Shown one piece after another: positions 9,213-14,857 of a stretch of 14,857 bases of DNA (within the stretch, counting starts at the first letter, position 1; each line of letters opens with the position of its first letter). The position numbers were made by a program, and so were the translations under genes. The notes under the pieces were generated by a model. It saw only the letters and a list, made by a program, of their open reading frames with translations, was not told the DNA's origin and did not search any database. This DNA comes from Acanthamoeba lenticulata (lineage: Eukaryota; Discosea; Longamoebia; Acanthamoebidae), in contig NAVB01003223.1 of assembly GCA_002179805.1 (NCBI GenBank), positions 1 through 14,857 of the forward strand, written 5' to 3'.

Positions 9213-9584
9213 CCCCCTGAACAAGGCACATGGGATTGGTGACTACTGCAACCTTTTAAAACCAAAAAATAACCAAGATGACCACACCAAAACGCCACTT
9301 TCCACTAACACAGCTACAAAAGATTTGTTCATAATAAACAACTAACTACCACAACTGCTAAGTACAATGTCTTCCCAAAAAACTATGATCTTGATGATTT
9401 CAACAATAAGCTTAGAAGCCAAGCAAAAAGTACTGCCTTCACAAGAGCTAGGTTTATTCAAGTCATCCCATTCATTTCAAATTATGCTGGCCACCCCTTT
9501 CCCCCTTCAAATGATCCATGTATGCGTTTTCCACAGGCTGAACGCAGAAATCGTGTGCAACTTGGTGATGAACCAGCTGGATAA
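9213..9584 (+). pseudogene. Frameshifted coding-like remnant at island left end
   Basis: Two plus-strand open frames abut. The first, 9213-9345, follows a good acceptor (TAATTGCAG) and reads coding-like sequence starting with NKAHGIGDYCNLLKPK. The second, 9309-9584, has no initiating ATG and reads YNVFPKNYDLDDFNNKL, then ARFIQVIPF. They overlap around a run of four A at 9318-9321, where a one-base shift would join them. The second frame enters the left arm of the inverted repeat and the 30-bp repeated motif. No family recognised. It may be a decayed exon of the transposon or chance open reading in A+T-rich DNA. Confidence 0.25.
9446..9471 (-). repeat. 30-bp dispersed motif, copy 1
   Basis: Minus-strand copy of the motif AATGGGAYGACTTGAATAAAC, extended by CTAGCT. 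One substitution (GATG for GACG) relative to the other copies. It marks the outer end of the left inverted-repeat arm. Confidence 0.75.
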
Positions 9585-10054
9585 AACTTGATGTCTAGCT
9601 CTTCCAATGTTGTTTCAATGGGTTGCTCATGAAACACAACTGGTAAATTAGTATCTGCTTGTGTATTGATGTGTGCAGTTGTTCATACTGGTTACACAAA
9701 CAAAAAAGTTGTTGGTACTAGTTACACCAACAAAAAAGTTACTAGTTACACAAACAAACAAACAAGCAAACAAACAAACCTGAGGAGGCGCCAGTTCTTT
9801 GGCAATTTGGGAAGGCAATAAAGGTGATGGTTGATTTTGAGGTATGGATGATGCTTCCAGCCACTGGGCTCCTGGTGAAGCTTCTTTCCTTGGGCGTCCA
9901 CGACCTTGAACAACTCTGTAAACAAATACAAAAATTTAGAAATAAATGAAAGAAGAAGGAGGGGGGGGAAGTACTTGGTTGCTTCAACCAAAGCAGTGTC
10001 TTTGAGCTTGTTCCTTGTCTGGCCCAGTGTATCTGAATTTGTTTTGCCACTTTC
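9540..10054 (-). pseudogene. AT-hook protein fragment, transposase N-terminal region (leftward copy)
   Basis: Minus-strand exons inferred at 9975-10054 and 9780-9915, joined across a 59-nt GT-AG intron in consistent phase. They read ESGKTNSDTLGQTRNKLKD, then VVQGRGRPRKEASP, then SQIAKELAPPQ. GRGRPRK is a textbook AT-hook, a minor-groove A/T binding motif. The next exon (about 9682 downwards, INTQADTNLPVV...) matches the rightward copy at 11408. Its acceptor here is ACAC where the other copy has ACAG, so this copy looks splice-dead. After ETTL the two copies diverge. No complete gene is present. Within a transposase-bearing island, the best reading is the DNA-binding N-terminal part of the transposase or an accessory transposon protein. 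The exon calls are good; the protein assignment is inference. Confidence 0.55.
9752..9779. repeat. CAAA tetranucleotide repeat within transposon intron
   Basis: (CAAA)n/(CAAG) tract, the reverse complement of the (GTTT/GCTT)n tract at 11337-11381. Both sit right after the same donor site (CAG|GTTTG), so the microsatellite is part of the duplicated intron. Confidence 0.8.
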
Positions 10055-10083
10055 CTAAACTTTTTGAGGCCAACACGATTTGT

Positions 10084-10109
10084 AAAAAATGGGACGACTT
10101 GAATAAACC
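10084..10109 (+). repeat. 30-bp dispersed motif, copy 2
   Basis: Plus-strand copy of AATGGGACGACTTGAATAAAC, followed by CACTGT instead of CTAGCT. It lies just upstream (in minus sense) of the AT-hook exons. Confidence 0.75.
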
Positions 10110-10263
10110 ACTGTTCACTCCATCCCTTCAAGCAATGCGTGTAACAGTTTGTGTTAATTTTGTCAGCCAAATAAAACGCAACCATGTCAACATTGCGTAA
10201 TTCCTCTCTTGTCTTTTGACATTGTTGTGATTATTGCATTTGAGTTGCGTTTGTTGCGTTCAG

Positions 10264-10380
10264 CTTGCGATTATTGCAAGTCCGACCCATGTCCTTGCGA
10301 TGACGGCCGCCCCCACAAGTGTATCTTTGGCTCATGCTCTGGCCACACTTGGAAGAACTGCCCTTCTGCCAATGCCAAGG
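10264..10380 (+). pseudogene. Cys/His zinc-knuckle-like exon of transposon gene
   Basis: An isolated exon-like block bounded by acceptor GCGTTCAG and donor G|GTATGT, 117 nt, open in one phase. It encodes CDYCKSDPCPCDDG, then HKCIFGSCSGHTWKNCP. The end has C-X4-C-X2-H-X4-C spacing with the GH....CP signature seen in zinc knuckles; the start adds C-X2-C-X4-C-X-C. The exon begins in phase 1, needing one upstream base. That is the phase in which the exon at 11408-11555 ends, and both copies of that gene have the same CTGCGTTCAG acceptor context downstream. I infer this is the exon that should follow it. No intact gene surrounds it. Confidence 0.5.
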
Positions 10381-10435
10381 GTATGTTTTCCGACTTTCAA
10401 AGATAGATGAATTGGGCGACCAATGTGTTTAAGAA

Positions 10436-10725
10436 TTGTTATGGTTGAGTGCGACCAATTATCCTTCATTTAATATTGCTCAACATGATCTTAATAATCA
10501 AGGCCTTGATGTGAACCGCAGCTTTGTTGGGCGCATTTTTCGCTCCTGGTTATGGAGTTGGAAACAGCCTTCTCATATCCCATCCCTCAAGTTTACTCAC
10601 GAAAATATGACTAATTATTTTCCTGTACAGGAGTGCCATGGATCAAGATGAAGTTCTTGGATGAAGCTCATTTTTCTCAACGCCACTTGCGCCGGGGAGC
10701 GAAGGGTGGATGGTGGTGCGCTTGA
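10436..10725 (+). pseudogene. DDE transposase fragment: helix-turn-helix and first catalytic Asp
   Basis: Two adjoining frames. The first (to 10651) contains DVNRSFVGRIFRSWLWSWK and later KFTHENMTNY, the HTH and linker pattern of eukaryotic IS630/Tc1/pogo-type transposases. The second frame, 10630-10725, contains GVPWIKMKFLDEAHF, where D of FLDEAHF fits the first catalytic Asp of the DDE triad. A frame change lies between them near a good acceptor (TTTTCCTGTACAG at 10618-10630), and several residues expected between the blocks are absent. A stop ends the frame at 10723-10725. The remaining catalytic part is not here; a compatible block lies 1.1 kb downstream. Degenerate and not functional as it stands. 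Confidence 0.6.
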
Positions 10726-11080
10726 GTGAGCCGCGGTGCGCCAAAAAATTTTCTCCGCTGTGCTGGTTCACGTGGGTGAAACAGCCACAGAGCGCAAAAC
10801 AATCTGAGTGCTCACGGTGATGGATGCAACAGTTGTTTGCTACTTCTGTGGCTTCGATATTAAAGCTATTGAAGTGCTGGTTATAGAGATGTAAAAGGTA
10901 TTATCATAATTATTTTCAATACATTTATTAACCATTATGTTTATGTTATGTTGTACCAGGCAAAACTAAATTGTGCATTTATTTCGTTATTTAGCTCTTT
11001 ATAATTGTGGTCAGGTACTTTTTCAAGAAAAAGAGGACGAAATGTAAAAGATGATTAATGTTGTTAACAAATAAAATTAA
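10726..11080. other. A+T-rich transposon filler, no gene seen
   Basis: No frame, splice pair or family motif I can support. The left 120 bp are more G+C-rich, like the preceding transposase fragment. The rest is very A+T-rich (TTATTAACCATTATG and similar). A reverse-strand E2F-like core lies at 10738-10748. Confidence 0.4.
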
Positions 11081-11617
11081 GTGACACATTATATCTATCA
11101 ATTGCCTAGATCTTGTTTTGGAGAATTATTGGGAATATCAATTGATGGTTATCATCAATTATTACAACTTTATTGTTCTCATTTACAACAATTAGCAACA
11201 AGATACCATTTTTTTTCTCCAAGTGATGAATTGCACAAGCATCACCATGATGCACAAGCTGTTGGGACCACGGCCACAAGATCAAGCATCACCTTTATTG
11301 CTTTCCCAAATTGCCAAAGAACTGGCGCCTCCTCAGGTTTGTTTGTTTGCTTGCTTGCTTGCTTGTTTGTTTGTTTGTTTGTGTAACTAGTACTAACAAC
11401 TGCACAGATCAATACACAAGCAGATACTAATTTACCAGTTGTGTCTCATGAGCAACCCATTGAAACGACATTAATGACATGTGGTGTGGGGAAGATGTTG
11501 AATGAAGTGATAAATACCAAACAAGCAGAACGGTTGATTCAGCGCCGGCGCGCAGGTGTGTTCTCTCAATAAAACATCATTACGCCAAGTTGCACCCCAT
11601 TTCTGCGTTCAGCCCGT
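11081..11617 (+). pseudogene. Transposase N-terminal region fragment (rightward copy)
   Basis: Plus-strand counterpart of the leftward AT-hook gene copy. A frame at about 11090-11260 reads LPRSCFGELLGISIDGYHQL and is coding-like. The frame matching the other copy reads QASPLLLSQIAKELAPPQ and ends at a donor at 11336/11337. Intron 11337-11407 carries the (GTTT/GCTT)n tract, a perfect TACTAAC branch-site-like sequence at 11391-11397 and acceptor ACAG. Exon 11408-11555 reads INTQADTNLPVVSHEQPIE, then GVGKMLNEVINTKQAERL, then QRRRA, and ends G|GTGTGT. The next acceptor CTGCGTTCAG is at about 11605-11614, but the following exon is replaced by the 30-bp dispersed motif. The splice signals look better preserved here than in the left copy. 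No AT-hook is visible in this copy. Confidence 0.5.
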
Positions 11618-11662
11618 GAAATTTTTTTTCAAAAATGGGACGACTTGAATAAACCTAGCTGT
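11277..11662 (+). repeat. Right arm of ~390-bp imperfect inverted repeat
   Basis: Matches the reverse complement of 9446-9839. It runs from the tail of the AT-hook-type exon, through the tetranucleotide-repeat intron, to the 30-bp motif at 11631-11663. The 1.44 kb between the arms holds the zinc-knuckle exon and the first transposase fragment. Confidence 0.8.
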
Positions 11663-11663
11663 A
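11631..11663 (+). repeat. 30-bp dispersed motif, copy 3
   Basis: AATGGGACGACTTGAATAAAC followed by CTAGCTGTA and preceded by a GAAATTTTTTTTC tract. With copy 4 (12284-12316) it is identical over at least 33 bases, and the upstream T-tract is nearly the same. Confidence 0.85.
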
Positions 11664-11865
11664 TCTTCTTCTTGCTCCTGAATGAATTGGGGGCGGCCGT
11701 GATTTCTCTGCTCCCATTTCCACAAGCAACACCGTTGGCACCTCTGGTAGCTCTCCAAAGGCCGCAACCAAAGTACCAGCTTCTTGACACCATCCCCTTC
11801 AGCCAACTCAAAGTATAAAACAAAACACGATCACTTTCCATAAATAAAACCAAATATCTATATCT
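11664..11865. other. Island sequence between dispersed motif and second transposase block
   Basis: No confident gene. Minus-strand frames are open (up to about 120 codons without a clear ATG-led gene) but show no recognisable motif. G+C content rises over 11685-11780, so this part may come from a different element from its surroundings. Confidence 0.35.
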
Positions 11866-12111
11866 GTTTTGCAAGGCCAACGTGTGAGCCTTGTCAATCA
11901 TGGTGCCATCGACCATACTTTTTCCATGACGTTGTTGTTGGATTTGGCCACCCCTGACAATCCTTCTTACATCACATTTCGTGAGGAGAGAGAGCACACT
12001 GAGTGCTATTATCTCCAGTTTATTGTGGATGCTGTCACTGCAGGGCGCTTTGTTGCTGGCGACCTATTGATTGTGGACAATGCCTCTATTCATGCTGGCC
12101 AAGCCATATGA
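11866..12111 (+). pseudogene. DDE transposase fragment: second catalytic Asp
   Basis: An open frame preceded by an acceptor-like TTTTGCAAG. It reads GQRVSLVNHGAI, then FSMTLLLDL, then PSYITFREE, then VAGDLLIVDNASIHAG, and ends at TGA 12109-12111. LIVDNASIH is the conserved second-Asp strand of IS630/Tc1/pogo-type (DDE_3-like) transposases. The expected last part, with a P-x-(Y/H)-S-P-x-(L/F)-N-P block and the third acidic residue, is missing, so the fragment is C-terminally truncated. It continues logically from the FLDEAHF block at 10630-10725, from which it is now separated by 1.1 kb that includes other transposon pieces in the wrong order. Confidence 0.7.
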
Positions 12112-12283
12112 GCTCGACTCCCTGGCAGTTTTACATGTATGAAGAGTGCACCACGATTGCGGAACGCTTGACATTGGAATAAACTGCTCTTAGACACGGT
12201 TTCTACGTTTCTGCTCCGGCGCGGCGAAAAACGCGGAAATGGGGGCAAACCAAGGGGGGAGGGGGCAACCGAAATTTTTTTCC

Positions 12284-12316
12284 AAAAATGGGACGACTTG
12301 AATAAACCTAGCTGTA
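12284..12316 (+). repeat. 30-bp dispersed motif, copy 4
   Basis: AATGGGACGACTTGAATAAAC plus CTAGCTGTA, preceded by GAAATTTTTTTCC. With copy 3 it forms direct repeats that bracket the second transposase block (about 650 bp apart), as a flanking repeat of one element would. Confidence 0.85.
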
Positions 12317-12442
12317 AATAAACGCAATAAACGCACTTCTTTTGTGAACAAATCGCAATAAACGCAATTTTTCTTGCGTTTTCCGACCCATGTCCCTACC
12401 TGTAGCGTTTATTGCGTTTGTTGCGTTTATGCGTTTTTGGAC
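12315..12442. repeat. Cluster of 9-bp AATAAACGC units in opposed orientation
   Basis: Left half has AATAAACGC in three places (12317-12365). Right half (12402-12430) has the reverse complement as GCGTTTATT, GCGTTTGTT and GCGTTTATG. GACCCATGTCC occurs in both the middle (about 12382-12392) and at the right (about 12432-12442). The same elements recur around 10240-10291, where TTGCGTTTGTTGCG is followed by CCGACCCATGTCC inside the zinc-knuckle exon start. The arrangement can fold back on itself and may be a decayed transposon end. Confidence 0.6.
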
Positions 12443-12529
12443 CCATGTCCAGAGACAAGTGATGCTTACAAAAGAAGTTCCCATTTTTAAAAAATGTTTT
12501 GCAACAGGTTGAGCTGTTTATTGTTTGGT

Positions 12530-14857
12530 TCAAAGCTTCAGGTTGTTGAGTTGTTTGAGCAGATCTGCTTCAGCAGCAAGCTTGAGGAGCTGGTCTGCAT
12601 CAAGTGTGGCCCCAGCAGCCTGTTTTTCCTTCAAGGCGGCAATTTGGCGGAGCTTTTTCTCGAGGGCTTTGGCTTTTTTGGTGGGATCGCTGTCCACCTC
12701 AGTTTGTGCGACAGTTCCCTGTCGTGCTGGCTGAGGCGCGGGCTTTTCGGGCTTTTCAGGCTTTTGACGCACGATCGTGCCGGCTTCTTCATTTTCATTG
12801 TCCTGCCGGAGGAGAGACGTGTTTGTTGCTGACTCTCTGGCGACGGTGGTGAAGGAAAGTAAAGTAGCAGGACATACAGCTTTCTTGCGCTGCTGTCGGC
12901 GCTGCTTGTTACGCTTGCTGGACTTGGATTTTTCCTCGACAACAAAGCCCACAGGCAGATCTGGGGCGGGCTTACGCCCGCTCTTTGCTGTTTGGGCTGC
13001 TGCTGTATAGTTCTTGGGCTGAAGTTCACTTTCATCCTCATCTCGCTAACCGAAGCCGTGAGCTGTCAGCTTCCAGCCGCGAAGAGAAAGGAGGAGAGAA
13101 GGGGGGGGGGGTGCCGATTGTGTGTACCAGCGCAGTTACCGGGCCTGCACCCATGCCTCGGCGGGAGGGAGGCTGATAGATGGCTGGCTTGGCTGCGCTC
13201 CCGGCCGCTACACCAATGCGGAGAGCAGAAGGAAATAAGTACAAGTGGTGATCAAAACATTGGTGGACCGTGAGAGGCAGCAGTCGATACCGCCACTAAC
13301 TGCACTACCGCCTGAAGCCGCCCGGCCAGAGTTGCCACCAGTGGCCGGGGTGCCAGCTTTAGCAGGACGGATCCGGAAAAGAGCACCAAAATCATCCAGT
13401 CGGGCCGGACGCCAGGCAGCCTGGTCCCATAGCAAAGAAAGGAGAGAGAAGGTTGGGTGGGGGTGGGGGGGGGGGAGGATGGTCACCATTGTGGAGAAGA
13501 GAGAGAGAGAGAAGAAAGAAAGAAAATAAGAACGAAAGTAAGAAATGCACGGAAGCGCAAAAGATCTTGATACGAGGCACTAGCAAGGAGGAAAAAGGAC
13601 CTGGTACAGCTTGTCAGCCGCAACACGAGTTACGATGGCGCCATTATAGCGGAACACGGTCACACTGCGGTCATGGGAAAAACATACCCCGGACGACGAT
13701 GATGACGATGTGGTGAGTTAATTGAAACAAACATACACACATACATACACACAAAAGGAATGGTGAAAAAAAAAACGCAAGGGCGCACCCGTTGTCGACG
13801 CGAATCATGGGCGAGAGGACCGCAGCCATTAAATACGCGCTGTCGGGAGACCACTCCAGAGAAGAGGCGCAACTGGCTTGGCAGCTACCCACCTTGCGAA
13901 CGCTGGCCACCTCCCAGATGTCCTGCAGCGTTCGATTGTGAGTGTTATTTAACGATCTCCGCGACAGAGACTCACCACCATTATGCGAACAAAACAAAAA
14001 TAAGAAGAAGAAAAAACAACAACAACAAATAGGAAATAAAAATAAAAATAAAAATAAAAACAAGTGTGAGCGCACAATCTGGCCGTTGAGGTTGCCGAAT
14101 CCACCGAGAGCGAGAAGACGGGAGCAGGGGCTCCATTTGGCCGTGTTGCGAGCGGCCTTGCCAAAATCAGCCAACTTGTTGCACTTGGCGTCGAACAAAG
14201 TCGCGCGCGCCGGCATGTCTGACCTCCCCCCCCCACAGATCAGCGCGCGAACATGACGAATTTTTCTCGCGTCAAAATGGAGAGAAGAGCCCTCCTGGTG
14301 AGAGAGTACGTACAGCCATAGATGACAACGAACTTGGAACCGTCAGGGCTCCAGCTCCATTCGTGGACGGGGCCCTCCTCGTCTGTACAGGCGTAGAGGT
14401 GAGGCGAAGCGAAGCGAGGCAGTGACTGCTGGTCAACCATGACCACCACCCGCCGCAGCAACCGAAACAAACAGCAACACCAACCAGCCAACCAACCCAA
14501 CCAACAACCACAACCTCGAGGGAGGGCACCTACCAAGCGCGAGAGCGGCATCCACAGCACCGCTGGGCGAGAGGAAGTGGAGGGCCGTGCTGCCGTAGTA
14601 GGACCTGCCAGACTTATCCACCTCCGTCTTGGCGGCTACGAGAAGGCCTGAGGCGTTGGGACCCCACTCCAGCTCCGCCGTCTGGGCCTTCCACAAACTC
14701 TTGGCTGCGCGCCCAGCGGCCGCCACCACCACCCGCCGCCGCAGCCCAACCCGTCAGGCACTCAACGTCACCATCCATCCTTGGAGCAGGATCACCACCA
14801 CTACCATCACCACCACCGCCATCATCATCATCATGGCCACCACCACCACCACCACTT
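12530..14857 (-). CDS. EIF2A: Eukaryotic translation initiation factor 2A (5' part outside window)
   Basis: Nine minus-strand exons recognised, in transcription order: 14534-14704, 14314-14382, 14076-14218, 13789-13922, 13601-13664, 13291-13420, 13140-13192, 12878-13045, 12530-12802 (TGA). They give about 400 codons, all phase-consistent across GT-AG introns. eIF2A is a WD40-propeller protein that can deliver Met-tRNAi to the 40S subunit independently of GTP and acts at non-canonical starts. Visible family blocks: TEVDKSGRSYYGSTALHFL, HEWSWSPDGSKFVVIYG, YMPARATLFDAKCNKLADFG, LALGGFGNLNGQI, DIWEV..., SPMIRVDNG, an IYQPPSRRG linker motif, a Lys/Arg-rich segment (KRNKQRRQQRKK), and a C-terminal helix with KKLRQIAALKEKQAAG, then LLKQL. 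Upstream of 14704 the sequence is an acceptor (CGCAG) followed by triplet low-complexity DNA, so the previous exon is not identified and the N-terminal propeller blades lie beyond the window. Acceptor GGTTAG at 13046 is atypical but required by frame. Confidence 0.93.
14034..14061. repeat. AAATA tract in eIF2A intron
   Basis: Five-base AAATA-type repeat in intron 13923-14075 of eIF2A (plus-strand sense; TTTTA in the transcript), next to an (AAC)n tract. It matches in type the tract in TIM44 intron 1. Confidence 0.75.
14796..14857. repeat. ACC/ATC triplet microsatellite at window end
   Basis: Interrupted (CAC)n/(CAT)n triplets. On the eIF2A strand this is GTG/ATG-rich and one frame would read a Gly/Asp-rich stretch, which has no place in the propeller, so I take it as intronic. 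It reaches the window edge, so its full length is unknown. Confidence 0.7.

Larger units (their letters stand above)
9446..9839 (-). repeat. Left arm of ~390-bp imperfect inverted repeat
   Basis: Reverse complement of about 11277-11662. Long stretches are nearly identical: the end of the AT-hook exon (2 differences in about 50 bases), the intron with its (CAAA)n tract, the start of the next exon, and a segment around GCTGAACGCAGAAAT. A central part (about 9570-9610) is not alignable by eye, so the arms have diverged or suffered an indel. The sequence content shows these are two copies of one gene segment in opposite orientation, not simple hairpin arms. Confidence 0.8.
12112..12529. other. 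Right edge of island and 3' flank of eIF2A
   Basis: No gene seen. It holds a G/C-rich stretch with a G6A-type run (about 12240-12265), copy 4 of the dispersed motif, the 9-bp repeat cluster, and finally about 85 bp that should include the eIF2A 3' UTR on the minus strand. Confidence 0.5.

Noticed and set aside
9742..10185. 147-codon minus-strand ORF across the AT-hook exons
   Set aside because: It reads exon b in a different frame and crosses the 59-nt intron. The spliced reading gives an AT-hook in continuous phase, so the long ORF is taken as chance, though its stretch around WFIQVVPFF overlaps a repeated motif.
11609..11997. Minus-strand ORFs of 65 and 122 codons
   Set aside because: No ATG-led structure or recognised motif. 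They run antisense to part of the second transposase block and through the 30-bp repeat.
12317..12430. 9-bp repeats considered as telomere repeats or a CRISPR array
   Set aside because: Too few and irregular units in both orientations, with no spacer regularity; the eukaryotic gene context excludes CRISPR, and the motif is not a known telomere repeat.
13671..14216. 181-codon minus-strand ORF in eIF2A region
   Set aside because: It joins two real eIF2A exons by reading through the intron 13923-14075 with its TTTTA tract. The spliced model fits the family better.

Overview
The window is nuclear DNA of a unicellular eukaryote with compact, intron-dense genes. Introns are mostly about 50-180 nt with GTGCGT, GTACGT or GTATGT-like donors, and exons are G+C-rich. 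Intergenic spaces are short. G/C homopolymers, (CT)n and (TTTTA)n tracts lie almost only in introns and UTRs. This style, with conserved TIM44, SEY1/RHD3, eIF2A and a doublecortin-domain gene, fits an amoebozoan, most likely Acanthamoeba or a relative. That assignment is inference from style; no marker in the window proves it.

Left block, plus strand, 1-8040: four genes head to tail. They are TIM44 (3 exons, mitochondrial import motor), a single-exon 149-aa putative secreted protein, a complete 16-exon SEY1/RHD3/atlastin-type ER-fusion GTPase (781 aa), and an unrecognised 7-exon, 222-aa helical protein. I rebuilt exon structures from splice sites, phase continuity and family motifs.

A fifth gene, about 7996-8871 on the minus strand, is broken into exons too short to give a long ORF. 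Spliced, it encodes one complete doublecortin (DCX) domain. It converges on the 222-aa gene and may overlap its 3' end.

From about 9.08 to 12.5 kb lies an A+T-rich accessory island of fragmented transposon sequence. It holds two diverged copies, in opposite orientation, of a gene segment with splice signals; one copy carries an AT-hook. It also holds a Cys/His zinc-knuckle-like exon and two separated pieces of a DDE (IS630/Tc1/pogo-type) transposase: a helix-turn-helix plus first catalytic Asp, and the segment with the second Asp. A roughly 390-bp imperfect inverted repeat, four copies of a 30-bp motif and a cluster of 9-bp repeats tie the pieces together. Splice phases suggest the fragments derive from one multi-exon transposase gene whose parts are now out of order.

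Right block, minus strand, 12530-14857: the 3' nine recognisable exons of eIF2A (C-terminal half of the WD40 propeller, linker and C-terminal helical region). Its 5' part lies beyond the window.

The host genes are ordinary housekeeping functions (mitochondrial import, ER shaping, translation initiation, microtubule-associated DCX) with no evident shared pathway.
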